Made by a program: the position numbers and the translations under genes. This document shows, piece after piece, positions 1 to 11,080 of a stretch of DNA of 64,000 nt. Each line of letters begins with the position of its first letter. Positions within the stretch are counted from its first letter, which is position 1. This DNA comes from Malus domestica (Eukaryota > Streptophyta > Magnoliopsida > Rosales > Rosaceae). The stretch covers positions 35,919,001-35,983,000 of the forward strand of contig NC_091663.1 in NCBI RefSeq assembly GCF_042453785.1, given 5' to 3'. Under the pieces are notes generated by a model that saw nothing but the letters and a program-made list of their open reading frames with translations, made no database searches and was not told the origin of the DNA.

Positions 1-251
1 TTTTTTAGAGGTACTGAATTAGGCATCGAAGGTCCATTGACCAAACTCCCCCTTCCCTCGCCCCCCCCCTCCACACCCTACCTTATGATTGCATAAACTT
101 TTGGTCTTTGATCAAATGTGTTGATTGTTTTGTATATACAAATTCGTCAAAACTGAAGACAACGAATTTTTGCTACCACACTTAGTACATAAAAAACAAT
201 CCCACTTATTTGGATAATAGTATAATACTTGTTTGGTGCACTATTTTTTTG
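1..251. other. Intergenic, no feature recognised
   Basis: AT-rich sequence with a C-rich stretch near 60-75. I see no gene and no repeat end before the TIR element that starts at about 252. Confidence 0.5.
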
Positions 252-816
252 GGGTAAATTATACAAAACTACCTCAATTTTGGGTCGAACCACAATATCA
301 TACCTCAAGTTTTAAACATTGTAATGTCATACCTCAGTTGCAATGTTAGACTTCCGTTAAATTTTCTATTAATAGGCAACTCAATCCCCTAAGAGCACTT
401 CCAGTGTAGGAAGGCCCCTTGAGCAAATGCAACTCAATCCCCTGAAATGAACAGTAACTGCCTGTTATGAATAGTAACTGCCCCAAGTGCATCTCCACTC
501 TTAAATTGAATAGCCTACACAATTCGATATAAAATATTAGTATTTTTTTATTTTATAAAATAATAAAAGATAACTTTATTTTTAATTTTGGATAATAATA
601 AAAGATTAATTAGTTGAAAGTACTCAAAAATATTGAAATGTAGTGTAAAGTGAAAAAGCATGGTTACGTATTTATAGAAAAAAATTTATATTTTTTAATA
701 GTTTTAATTAGTTTTTTTTTTTTATAATTTTTAAATAATTTCAATTGTGGCTTGTGGCTTACGTTACATATGCAGGTGTTGGGTTAGGCGATTATTGCCT
801 AACTTCTCTATCAGGC

Positions 817-2028
817 AAGGTCTAAAATATCGATATTATCGACGATATTTCGCCGATAATATCGTTTTTTTTAGAGGACAATATTTTCACATTTATCCAC
901 TTAATTATCGTCAATATATCGATATTTTTGTCGATATTATCGCAATAATATCGGAGACGATATTTTTAGCATTTTAATACATTATTTGGGCAATATATCG
1001 TGATATTATTGATAATATCGCGACATGAAACCCAAAAATACTTGAAAGAGTTGGAGCCGCTGTCGTCGTGGCGACTGATGAAGACGGACCAAGCCAGGTA
1101 CATATTGGCGGCGGTGAGCGCGTCGCAGCCAACGCCGAAAAGCAACGAAACGACGACGCTCAGGATGTCCTTGGTGCGATCGCACAGGGAGTTGAGGTCG
1201 TAGGATGACAACAAAGAAGCCGTTCCAATGAAAGGAAAGAGCGGTGCCGTCTGAGATCGCTTCTTGCTGTCGTGGTGGTGGTGTGGGACAAAGACGTCTT
1301 CTGAGCGGGCAGGGTGGATGTGGACAGGGCGGAGCTGTCCGATTTCGGTGACGACGGTGACGAAGCCGGAGGGGGAAGAGGAGGAGGGGAGATGGCGGAG
1401 GGAGAAAGAGTAGGAGGAAACGAAGAACGTTTTGCAGGGCCTTGATGCGGTGGCGGAGATGGCGAAGAGGGAAAGGGCGAGGAGAGCGATGAGGAGAATG
1501 AGGGTTCGTTGACTCGTTGACGCCATGGATTTACCTGCACATAGGAAAAGGGAGAGCTTCTCGTTCTTTCAAGTTTCAATTGGCAATTTAGGGATTTTGA
1601 GCAAGTCTCTGGCCCTAAATTACCTCACTTATATTGCCCTCAACAAGTCCAAATGATTACATATATTATAAAGTGTAAAATATTGTACTAATTCATTATA
1701 TATAAATGATTATGGTGTGTTTAAACTTCTTTCATTAATTACTACATATTTTCTACACTTACAATGTTTACCAGCTCGCTATATAATCAACTTAAATCAG
1801 TTAAATCCATCATGCAATGCATTTCCTTCCAATTTTTTGTGATAAACTAATAGATAATTGACTAAATAAACATCCTACAAAGTTTCAATAAAAATTTTCA
1901 AGTTTTTCTTACAATTTCCGCAGTTTTATTCAATTTTTATCGATATTGATAATATCCCGATATTTCCATCGAAATTTCCGTGTTTTTGGACTACCGATAT
2001 TTCCGATATCATCGATATTTTAGACCTT
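817..2028. mobile_element. Pack-MULE-like element with 18-bp perfect outer TIR
   Basis: The first 18 bp (AAGGTCTAAAATATCGAT, 817-834) are the exact reverse complement of 2011-2028. The following approximately 100 bp at each end are rich in degenerate 'atatcgat/ccgatattatcg' repeats. The central part (about 1030-1526) has a much higher GC content and encodes a protein-like frame on the minus strand. A terminal-inverted-repeat element carrying a piece of a host gene is the Pack-MULE pattern. The flanks (tatcaggc / tatcgggt) are only a partial match as target duplication. It sits inside the TIR element 252-2690. Confidence 0.65.
1030..1526 (-). pseudogene. Captured gene fragment: N-terminal part of a small membrane/secreted protein
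   Basis: A minus-strand frame starts with a clear hydrophobic signal-like segment (residues about 7-27, rich in Leu/Ile/Ala). A Ser/His-rich region follows, then a second hydrophobic stretch (around residues 125-150) that looks like a membrane span. The frame runs out into the AT-rich terminal repeat of the surrounding element, so the 3' part of the source gene is missing. Codon and GC content contrast sharply with the flanking repeat DNA. I do not recognise the source family with certainty. Because it lies wholly within a TIR element I treat it as a captured exon, not a functional gene. It could still be transcribed. Confidence 0.5.
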
Positions 2029-2995
2029 ATTATCGGGTTCGCCTTGAGTCCAATTGCACGAATGGGCTGGAGTGTTTCGAAAAGAGAGAAGAGTGGCTTG
2101 GATTATCTATCCCCAAGGCAATAAGTAACAGTAAAGTAACTCTACTCTAAATATCCAAATCGGTGTTTTTATGAACCAAATTAAAGGGGCCTACTCCCGT
2201 CAACCCCTCGAAACCTCTCCACCTCTCCAAAACCTCCCGCCGTCATAGCCTCCACCAAGTCCTCTGCCAATCCACCAGCACGCAAACCATTTCCCAGCTC
2301 GCACATAAGGAACTTCGCGTGATAGCGACAACGAAGGAAAAAAGGGATGGAAATTGGGATGGAAAATTGAAAATGGTGATGTCGCTCAGCAAAGGAAAAA
2401 AGGGGATGGTGATGTCGCTGCAACCCTCCACATCTCCATATTTGGGGCTCATCATTTATTAATATTAAAAATTTATTAAAAAAAAAACCTCAATTTATTA
2501 CTATTTAATTAATTTCTCAATTTAATTGGCGATGGAGTGGGTCCTGACACGTCAGCAGTTAACAGACATATTGACGGATTTTTTAGTGCAACAAATTCAT
2601 AAGATAAGGCATGACATTCAAATGTTTAAAATACGAGGTATAAGATTGTTGTTCGTTCTATAATTAAAGTAGTTTTGTGTAATTTATCTTTTTTTTCCTT
2701 TTTGGTTAGGTCAGGTTGAAATAGTAACTTTCTTTAATTTATTAATTTAATTATGGGAACTTTAACGAAAAGCTCTCGGTACTGTTCACTTTAACGAAAA
2801 ACCACATTTTTACACTAAAAAGTCAATCCTGATACTATTCACTTTACCTTTTATTTTGCCATTATAGTTAAAACTCAAAGTTTTCAAGTCATTTTCATTA
2901 GTTTTCCTTTTAATTATTCATACATATATTATATATAATATTATGGTGCATGTGGCGCAAGCTAGAATGCCTGGATTAACCATGCCTGTCTGTGT

Positions 2996-4621
2996 TTATG
3001 AATATTTCTCAGCAATATTTTGGAGACGGGAGAACAACTCCACGGATTTAGAGAGCATGACCATGTGATCAGAACCTTTTATCACTTTCACTTCAGTTGG
3101 CGGATTGTTTTTTATCATGTAGTTTTGCACATCCAACACTATCGCATGGTCTTGGTCGGACACGATGAATACTCTAGTAACTGATCCATATTTCTCTTCC
3201 GTGAGCTTTATTACATGGTAATTGTATAGAGGAGAAAATCTCACCAACGATAACCCTAGGGTTGAATCCTGCACATTATATAAATCACCAACCAACAGGG
3301 TAAAGAGAGCATGAATAGGTTTCCTATCTATTGCAATAGACACACTTTAAGACTTACCTGTGGTGGTGAGAGCTGGTAAAAGCTTGTCGCCAAGACATTA
3401 GGCCCAAAGAGAAATGAGGTTGCAGGGTTGTTGGTCCCGTTATCATATCTGAACTGAGAGTCCATAAAATCAAATCTTTTGGTAACCTATACATTTTTTT
3501 GAAGAAAATTATTTGTTAGTTAATTACCCTTTTATATCTCATTCAGTAGGATTCGGACAACAATGTACAAGAGATCAGAGATACACACATATAGTCCCAT
3601 TTCACTGAGACATATACCCAAATAAGTTTATTTAAATAATCTCTTGTAGGGCCCAATTTTCAATATATTTCAACGTTCTAGTTGTTTATCTTTAAGGTTT
3701 TCCGTCAAAGATCATTCTACATCGCCCAAATCTAAAACTATATATACGGACTTTGAATTAAATGGTAGCCATTTCATTGTTTTATTAAGAATTGTATTCA
3801 TCTACTTGCTTCACTATATGTAATTTGATTGATGCCTTGGTTTTTTATTGTGTAATTTTTTGCAAGTATGATGTATGCATGATGAACGACAATATAGACG
3901 ACTTGGATGATTGAAAAAAGTTACAAAATGCACACAAGGTGTCTTCTAAATAAGTTTATTTGTGGAACCTTCAATAGAGAGGGATATAGTTATCCCATGC
4001 TTATTCATCACATTTTTTAATTCACAAGATACAATGAATAAGGTATGGCATATGGTCAATTACAACTCCTCGTAGTAAAGCACTATAAAGGACATATAGC
4101 ACAACTGAATCTATGTGTGCGAAATTCATTACCTCTGCAAATATAGTTGAGTAATTAAGAGTTGGACCAGACATGAAAGCCGTCACATATACGGCAGCAG
4201 CAATTTTTTGAGGAAACCTCTCCATGAAAATAGATATTACGGCTCCACCCAAACTGTGAGCTACAAGGATTACCTTCTCCTTTGGTGGTAGTGACACCAT
4301 GAGCTCCGTCAAAGGCTCGACGTATTCCGATAACGAAGGGAGTTGCTGTACCCGGATCGGGTTGATCCCGGATGCTCCTAAGTCTAGAGCTGTGACATTG
4401 TGACCTGAGTCCTTCAGGAGAGTCGCGACCTTATACCAACTCCATGCTCCATGACAAGCTCCATGTATCAACACAAAATGTTTATTCCCGGTTGGAATTT
4501 GGGGTTTGTTGTTGAAGTTGGGTTGGGGTTGGAGGGATGATGTACTATGTTTTGCTAAGCAAATAAATAAAAGAAAAAGCACAAAATGCTTTTTTATCAT
4601 GTTTCCCATTTTCTGTATCAT
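2996..4621 (-). CDS. Methylesterase-like alpha/beta hydrolase (SABP2/MES family), 3 exons
   Basis: Minus-strand gene with exons 4133-4621, 3358-3486 and 2996-3268. All junctions are in phase 0 with GT-AG borders, giving 296 residues. It matches the plant methylesterase / salicylic-acid-binding protein 2 / hydroxynitrile lyase family, which hydrolyses methyl esters of hormones such as methyl salicylate or methyl jasmonate. Visible family marks are HGACHGAWSW near residue 53, the nucleophile in VAHSLGG (Ser123), a likely acid Asp246 in the VSDQD segment, and the catalytic His274 in KGSDHM. Family members are usually about 260 residues. This one has some 45 extra N-terminal residues, including a hydrophobic segment (residues 12-23) that looks like a signal peptide, so it may enter the secretory pathway. 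Two in-frame ATGs (4621 and 4606) are possible starts. Substrate is not determinable here. Confidence 0.85.
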
Positions 4622-4920
4622 TTACCTCTATTTCCTTTGGTTTGTATCATACCTACGTACTATTCCCCTTCACCCACTTACCCTTGTGAAATGCACAGAC
4701 TGGTCCTCTGATTCGTCCTGGTGTTGGACCAGAGGTTTGGCTAATTTTGGTATTGGACGGTAGCTGAAATTAAACGAAAGGACGTAGATTTCTTTGGATT
4801 TATGGACTCTATTTTGACACATGCAGGCAATAAGTTTGCTGTTCTTTTGGTGGAAGGCACTAACTTTGCTGTTATTAAGGGGAACAGGGTTCAAATTACG
4901 AAATGCCTCCAGAATGTTAT

Positions 4921-5159
4921 TATTTAACAGACAAGGATTGTCTGCCCTCCCACTTTCGGTGTCCTCCCGTGCTCTCATGTTTTGCGTAGTCACGGTTAAG
5001 CCACGTTAACAGTTCATATTGTTTTTTTTATAGAGATAATAAGACAAAAATGAATAGTAAAATAAAATGTTGACGTAGCTTAACCGTGACTATACAAACA
5101 GGAGGGCACAAGAGGGCACCGGAAGTGGGAGGACAGACAATCCTTGTCCTTATTTAACA
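4921..5159. mobile_element. Hairpin MITE with 9-bp target duplication TATTTAACA
   Basis: The element (4930-5150) is almost a perfect inverted repeat. The left arm carries ACAAGGATTGTCTG, the CCTCCCACTT block and GTCACGGTTAAG, and the right arm carries their reverse complements. TATTTAACA is present directly outside both ends (4921-4929 and 5151-5159). A 9-bp duplication suggests a Mutator-type MITE. It lies about 300 bp upstream of the methylesterase start. There is no coding capacity. Confidence 0.85.
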
Positions 5160-5269
5160 AGCTGAAAATACAACAATGTCTAGGAATTTTTACAAACATT
5201 TAATCGTAGTGCATATACTTCGTAATGAAATGAAAAAATTGTGAAAACCAAATACAATTATGATTGAGT

Positions 5270-5515
5270 AAATTGTAGCAATGGTCCTTCAACTAAAAAT
5301 TCATTACCATTGGCCCCTCAAGTTATCAAAATGTGTAGCTATAGTATTTTTCATCAATTTCGTCAAAATTTTGTCAAAATAAGTTATGTTGGAATAACCA
5401 TTTATATAATTATGGTCCCTCAACTCATCAAAGTGTGTAATTATTATCATTTTCATCAATTACATCAAATTTTTTGTCAAAACGAGTTATGTTGGAATGA
5501 CCATTGCTACTAGTT
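5270..5515. repeat. Imperfect tandem duplication, about 105-bp unit
   Basis: Two neighbouring segments (about 5306-5405 and 5415-5511) share the order 'cctcaa-tatcaaa-gtgt...catcaatt...gttatgttggaat'. They read as two diverged copies of one unit. Nothing coding is supported. Confidence 0.5.
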
Positions 5516-5587
5516 AAAGTTAAGGGAACATTTCTCCATTTGAATTAAAGTTGAGCGACCCTAATTATATAAATGGTTATTCCATTT

Positions 5588-6566
5588 AACTACCTCAACT
5601 ATTGGTGTCACGACACTTTCATACCTCATTTTTTAAAATTGACAATGTCATATCTCATCTTACGAATTTGTGCCAATGTCAGACCTCCGTCAGTTTTTCT
5701 GTTAATTTCTCTGTTAATGCTGATGTGGCCCAACACGTGACCCACTCACTAATCCAACTAGATTAAAAATAATTAAATATATTTTTAATAATTAAATATT
5801 CAAAATTAAAAAAAAAAAAAAATATATATATATATTAAATCTCTCTCTCTTTCTCTCCCTTCTCTCCCCCCTTTTATTGCCTCTCTTTCTTCTCTGCATC
5901 CCAGAAGACCCAAAACCCCTTCCCACCCGACCCCCCCCGACCCCTTCCCACCCGTCCTCCACCACCCTCTTTCTCCCCTCTATCTCGCCTCTCTCTCTCC
6001 TCCACCGTAGTCTCCTTCCTCCCCACTTATTTCTCGCCGTGCCCAGAACCGCCCAAACCCACTTGGGTTTTTTCATCCGCCAAACTCTTGCCCATTGATC
6101 CGTGTCCCCCCCACACTACCCCACAGACTCGGACTTCGTCGCAAATCAGACCGGTTCCCAGTCCGAGTTCAGGTTGACGCCGTCGTTTTGGGCGTCCATG
6201 TGCAGATCGAGGGTGGCAGAGTGAGGGAGGTAGAATAGTCGAGGAAGATGATGTCGTGGAACAGTGTCATTGCGATCTCCAGATCGAGGGTGGCGGAATG
6301 AGGGAGGCGGAGTAGTCGAGCAATATTGGGTTCTTTGTTTTGGGGTTTTCGAATTGTGGCAACAATTACTGCAATGGGAAGGTGGGTTTTGTTCTTCCGG
6401 GGTCTGGGTCTTCTGGGATGCAAAGAAGAGAGAGAGCCGAGAAAGGGGGAGAGAGATAGAGAGAGAGGAAAGAGAGGGTGGTGGAGGACGGGTGGGAAGG
6501 GGTTTTGGGTTGCAGAGAAGAGAGAGGCGAGAAAGGGGGGAGAGAGAGAGGAGAGAGTGAGAGAGA

Positions 6567-6606
<40 letters not shown>

Positions 6607-6827
6607 TTTTAATTTTTGAATATTTAATTATTAAAAAAAATATTTTTTTAATCCAATTGGATTAGTGAGTGGGACACGTATCGGGTCACGTTAGCATTTA
6701 ACAGAGAAATTAACAGAAAAACTGACGAAGGTTTGACATTGGCACAAATTCGTAAGATGATGTATGACATTGTCAATTTTAAAAGATGATGTATGAAAGT
6801 GTCGTGACACCAATAGTTGAGGTAGTT
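5588..6827. mobile_element. TIR element, same family as 252-2690, terminal repeats about 240 bp
   Basis: The start (ACTACCTCAACTATTGGTGT) is repeated in reverse complement at the right end, and the match continues inward for about 240 bp to the AT-rich stretches at about 5800 and 6600. The centre is polypyrimidine/polypurine rich (ctctct... on the left, gagaga... on the right) with no real gene. Frames seen there are low-complexity. Confidence 0.75.
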
Positions 6828-6884
6828 TTAGCCCTCTGGCCCTTCAAGATATTAATATTTTAATGAACAGTACAATACCATATT

Positions 6885-7420
6885 TGCCTCCATCTCCAAC
6901 CAAGGGCCAAAGGGCCATATGGCTCGTTTTAGCCCTACCACAAAAAACCGTCTCCAACCGAGGGCCAAAGGGCCATATTGTTTAATATTGTTATTTAATA
7001 TTGTTTCATATTGTTTAATGTTGTTTCATGTTACTTAATTTAATTTAATGTTGTATAATGGCTTAGGAAGTTATAGGAAAAAAGTAGAATTTAAAAAAAA
7101 TATGAAACAAATTTTGTAAAATAGAAGTTATAGGAAAAAAGTTATAGGAAAAAAAATAGAATTAAAAAAAAATATGAAACAAATTTTGTAAAATAGTAGA
7201 AGTTATAGAAAAAATAGAATTAAAAAAAAATATGAAACAAATTTTGTAAAATAGAAGAAGTTATAGAAAAAAATAGAATTTAAAAAATGAAGTTATAGGA
7301 AAAAATTTTTGTAAAAAAAAAAAACATAAAAATTAAAATTGTAAAAAAAAAAGATTAAAAAATAACGGTTAGCTGACGTTAGCTAGTCGTTGCATTTGAA
7401 TTTTAGCCTAGAATTCCTGT
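6885..7420. mobile_element. MITE-like element beginning 'catctccaacc', with internal microrepeats
   Basis: It starts with 'ccatctccaaccaagggccaaagggcc', which is repeated once at about 6951. Near its other end is a block (7366-7400) whose reverse complement occurs at about 33398-33435 in the related element 31489-33614. Between 7069 and 7300 a unit of about 65-70 bp (gttatagg...gaaacaaattttgtaaaatag) occurs roughly four times. Confidence 0.5.
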
Positions 7421-7704
7421 CGGTTATATCTGACAGGATTGGTGAGTTTTCTGTCCACAAACACCGACATGATTGGTGAGTTTTCTGTCCACCAACTTTA
7501 GTTTGTTAAAACCAAGGTCTGCCCAACCTACAAACCCACAACTTAAACCAAACATATGTAAAAGCCCAATCCGAAGTTCCGAACCATAATTACGATAAAC
7601 AAAACGGGAAGACATCTTCTCCGGATCTCTCACACTAAAAACACAATCAATTAATTTGGGTTCTTGAATTTTGATTTAACGGTTAAAATTATTATAATTT
7701 TTAA

Positions 7705-7803
7705 AAAAGTTCCCTGTTTGTAGCCGTTTGATCAAATTTTACGGATCCGGATTAATTGATTGTGTGGCTTTGGTGGGAGAGATCCTGAGGGGATCTCTTC
7801 CCA
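7705..7803. repeat. Repeat end just upstream of the H2A.X promoter
   Basis: This stretch (gtttgta-ccgttt-atcaaatttta...ccggatt...gagaggatc) resembles 26975-27070 in the same orientation. I read both as copies of one short interspersed element or MITE end. It lies about 100 bp upstream of the histone promoter motifs. Confidence 0.45.
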
Positions 7804-7907
7804 AACAAAACGACGACGTTACGAAATCGAATGACAAAAAGTCCGTCCAACCAAATTTCGGCTCCCGCGCTCCCGAAACATTTAAAATCCACAAAAATCT
7901 CCTCCTG

Positions 7908-7983
7908 CCACGTCATCGATCCCCGTGAAACCCCTTCCACCAATCAAATCGCTCCCTGCACCGTCCCCTTCCTTCTATATAAT
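7908..7983 (+). promoter_or_regulatory. H2A.X gene 1 promoter: ACGTCA hexamer, CCAAT box, TATA box
   Basis: CCACGTCA at 7908-7915 contains the plant histone hexamer core ACGTCA. A CCAAT box is at 7940-7944 and TATATAAT at 7976-7983, about 85 bp before the start codon. The spacing fits a compact histone promoter. Confidence 0.65.
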
Positions 7984-8066
7984 CCCCACAAAGTCCAGAA
8001 CCACTACAAGATTTCAACACCTTCGAATCCTCCGAGCCTAAAATTCAAAATTTCCAAATCGAAATC

Positions 8067-8592
8067 ATGAGCTCCACCGCTGAGACCACCACCAAAGCCG
8101 GCAGGGGCAAGCCCCGCACCACCAAGTCGGTCTCAAGATCCCAGAAGGCCGGCCTCCAATTCCCTGTCGGCCGAGTCGCCCGGTTCCTGAAGACCGGCCG
8201 CTACGCTCAGCGAGTCGGCGGTGGCTCCCCCGTCTACCTCTCCGCCGTCCTTGAGTACCTCGCCGCTGAGGTACGTCGTTTTGTCCAATCAATTTCTCTT
8301 TTCTCTTCTCGTTTTTCTACTCCCAATTTTGCAGGCTAACTTTTTGATTTTATTTTTGAATTTCGTATAGATTTTGGAGTTGGCCGGGAATGCGGCTAGG
8401 GACAACAAGAAGAACAGGATTACTCCTCGGCACATCCAGCTTGCCGTGCGAAACGACGAGGAGTTTACGAAGCTTTTGGGGTCTGTGACGATCGCCAACG
8501 GCGGCGTTCTGCCCAACATTCATCAGAATCTGCTTCCGAGCAAGGCCGGCAAGGGGAAGGGCGAGATTGGGTCTGCCTCCCAGGAGTTCTAA
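8067..8592 (+). CDS. Histone H2A.X (gene 1), 2 exons
   Basis: Exons 8067-8270 and 8371-8592 with a 100-bp GT-AG intron give 141 residues. The histone fold is complete, with the AGLQFPVGR start of helix 1, LEYLAAE, and the acidic NDEE patch region. The C-terminus SASQEF carries the SQE-phi phosphorylation motif that defines H2A.X, the variant phosphorylated at DNA breaks. The core differs from gene 2 at several places ([19 protein letters not shown] versus [24 protein letters not shown] versus IVPRH; NDEEF versus NDEEL). The intron position in the protein is the same as in gene 2. The product acts in nucleosomes, in DNA damage signalling. The ATG at 8067 is the only in-frame candidate near the TATA box. 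Confidence 0.95.
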
Positions 8593-10100
8593 GGTTCTAG
8601 AAAAGTAAAGTGGTATCCTTTGTAGATGAAGGATCTGGGTTTCTGATGGGTAGTTTTAGGAAATTAAAATTAATTAGGCTTTTGGTAATATTGTAAAGCT
8701 TTTGGGTTACCGGAATATTGCTCGCTTGTACTGTTCTTCCTTCAATGCAGATTTAATTTCGGATAATTGCTCCTGTGGTTTTTTTTATTAATTTTATTAT
8801 GTTGTGCTTTTTTATATTTTTGCCCATTTTTCTTGGATTTGATTTTTGAATGGTCGAGTAAAGTGAATTATTATTGTTTTTTTTAAAAGGGAGAAAATTG
8901 GTGGTAAGTTATGATTATTCATATGTTTTAGGGATTGGAAAGATTTATAGAAGTATTTTAACCTTTTTTTGTTTATAAGTAAAGTGATTTTTTTTTAAAT
9001 TTTATTCGAGTTAACTAAAATGTTTTTAAAATTCAACTCAAAAAATAGGTACAAAGTATGAAATAAATGATATTTTCCCCTACAAAAAGAATAAGGAGTC
9101 TTGGACTCATTCACTTTCATGTCACAGGAAGGTACTGCATAAGAAACAAAATGATAAATGTAATCGAGTTTATAATAATTGATTAGTTAATATGTTGGTT
9201 ATGTTGTTCTCTAAAACAGAGAAAAAAAGTATGGCTGATCTCATTTTGTATTGAGCAATGGAAAATGTTCAAGCAATATTTGGAGTTTATTCAAACACAT
9301 ACTTCTTTACAAAAAAAAAAAAAGTTTTAACGAAAAATTATATTTTTATCTTTTTATAATACTATTTACTATATCTTTATTTGTTATCTTTCATTAAAAC
9401 AAAAGTTTTTTATTTTTTATTTTTCATTAGTTTTCCTAAAAAAAAACTATTAATTTTGTCAATTTTGAATATAGTACATTATAAAATTTATATATCATGC
9501 TGAGCAATTCACAATTTATATTGGGAGAAATATTTTTTGCTTGCTATTTTATCGTGGTTAGATAAACTTAAATTTCAAAATTTATGTAGTGAATAGACGT
9601 AAAAAATGCACCCGAAATTGGGTGACCAAACTACAAAATGGTGTGGTTTTTAATTTGAGTTGTTTATTCCAAATATTATTTTATAAAAAATTAAGAAAAC
9701 TAGTAGCATTTTACGGTCTCGTAAACAGTAAATCCAACAAGATTCTCTCCAGATCATTTTGGTGAGGATTATGGGAATCCGTGAATTGTGTTCATTTCTC
9801 GTACATCGTGCGGTCAATTTTTGTCAAGTATTGTTTATGTTTATTTTTATATAAAAATATTTAAAATAATTTATAACCGAACGAACTCAATTCACGTATT
9901 CTCACAAAAGGTTCTGACGAGGATATGGACTCCTTGTAAATTAGTAAGTAGCTAGCCCAGCTTTTTGGGTTTTTAGAGTGGCGCTAAACGCAACTAAAGC
10001 CCACCGTTTTGGGAATAACAGTTTCTTTTGAGGCATGGTCACACTTTTCGGATTTCCCTCGTCCTAAAAAATTCTCCCTCCTTTTTTAATTTCCGCCGAA
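8593..10100. other. Intergenic between the H2A.X genes; 3' UTR and MITE remnants
   Basis: The first approximately 170 bp are probably the 3' UTR of H2A.X gene 1. The rest is AT-rich. About 9530-9620 resembles the left half of the MITE at 27535-27695. A palindromic MITE lies at about 9735-9935. I see no gene. Confidence 0.5.
9735..9935. mobile_element. Palindromic MITE (same family as 15838-16010)
   Basis: The left arm 'gtgaggattatgggaatccgtgaatt' has an imperfect reverse complement at the right end ('aattcacgtattctcac'). The middle (cgtacatcgtgcggtcaat) matches the element at about 15880-15900 with few changes. No coding capacity. Confidence 0.6.
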
Positions 10101-10120
10101 ACTCAAATTTACAAGCTGGC

Positions 10121-10174
10121 GATCCGCGCCTAACCTCATCGTCCAATCAAAACACAGCACCCACTTCTATATAA
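10121..10174 (+). promoter_or_regulatory. H2A.X gene 2 promoter: histone octamer, CCAAT box, TATA box
   Basis: GATCCGCG at 10121-10128 is the reverse complement of the plant histone octamer CGCGGATC, linked to S-phase and meristem expression. CCAAT is at 10143-10147 and TATATAA at 10168-10174, about 115 bp before the start codon. Confidence 0.75.
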
Positions 10175-10286
10175 ACCCACTCCCTTCCCCAAACCCTTCA
10201 ACCATCGAAACCCACGCCGTTCGCATTGTCCGTTATTTTTATCGTTTTTTCGCTTCTAGGGTTTCAGATTCGATCCCGATTCCGAT

Positions 10287-11080
10287 ATGAGTTCGCCGAC
10301 TTCTAAGGGCGGCAGAGGCAAGCCCAAGGCATCCAAGTCCGTCTCCCGATCTTCCAAGGCCGGCCTCCAGTTCCCCGTCGGCCGTATCGCTCGGTTTCTT
10401 AAGTCCGGCAAGTACGCCGAGCGTGTCGGCGCCGGTGCCCCCGTATACCTCTCCGCCGTCCTCGAGTATCTCGCTGCTGAGGTTTGTTATCTTCTCTGCT
10501 TCATTCCGATTGTTCATTGCTCTTTTCGTTTTTCGATCTTAATTGCCGTTTGGCTTCCGAGAAAATGCTGGAATCGAGTTCTGTTTGGGATGCGATTGTT
10601 GACATTTTGACTCGTTCTAACTGCCAATGCGGTTTGATGGATTTGATTGTGATGATGTTGAATTTTCTTAAGGATTTACTGCTGATTTTGGTTGCTGTTT
10701 GGCTTCTGAGAAAATGCTGGAATCGATTTCTGATTTTATCAAAAATGTTCTTCGATCATATGATTCACATTCAATTTATGGTTGCTTACTGATTTTCTCG
10801 AACTGGTAATTTTTTTTTAATTCGCAGTGAATTCATTTGGATTGATTGGATATTACAGGTGCTTGAGCTCGCCGGAAACGCAGCCAGAGACAACAAGAAG
10901 AACCGAATTGTGCCGAGGCACATTCAGCTGGCTGTTCGAAACGACGAGGAGCTGAGCAAGCTTTTGGGATCTGTTACGATCGCAAACGGTGGCGTCTTGC
11001 CGAACATTCATCAGAATCTGCTGCCGAGCAAGGCTGGGAAGGGGAAAGGTGACATCGGATCTGCCTCACAAGAATTTTAG
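10287..11080 (+). CDS. Histone H2A.X (gene 2), 2 exons
   Basis: Exons 10287-10481 and 10859-11080 with a 377-bp GT-AG intron give 138 residues. The sequence is very close to the typical plant H2A.X, with [33 protein letters not shown] and an end in [10 protein letters not shown] with the SQEF phosphorylation motif. It lies 1.7 kb downstream of gene 1 in the same orientation, with the intron at the homologous position, so the two are an old tandem duplicate. The intron contains a short repeated segment ('gtttggcttc-gagaaaatgctggaatcga', about 10549 and 10700). This is the more conserved of the two copies and probably the main H2A.X gene here. Confidence 0.96.

Larger units (their letters stand above)
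252..2690. mobile_element. Large TIR element (Mutator/MITE-like), left and right ends visible
   Basis: The left end (252-373) and the reverse complement of the right end (about 2560-2690) match over roughly 120 bp. Both begin near TAAATTAYACAAAACTAC and run through the 'catacctca...gttaa' block. Related elements lie at 5588-6827 and 23302-24687. No transposase is visible, so the element is non-autonomous. A second element (817-2028) is inserted inside it. Internal sequence outside the insertion is AT-rich and noncoding. Superfamily assignment to Mutator-like is inference from long TIRs; I did not find a clean target duplication. Confidence 0.7.

Noticed and set aside
5790-6571. Frames rich in Arg/Glu/Gly and Pro/Ser inside the TIR element
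   Set aside because: Low-complexity CT/GA tracts of the element interior.
8065-8519. Minus-strand frames across the H2A.X exons (also at 10239-10517)
   Set aside because: Shadows of GC-rich histone coding sequence.
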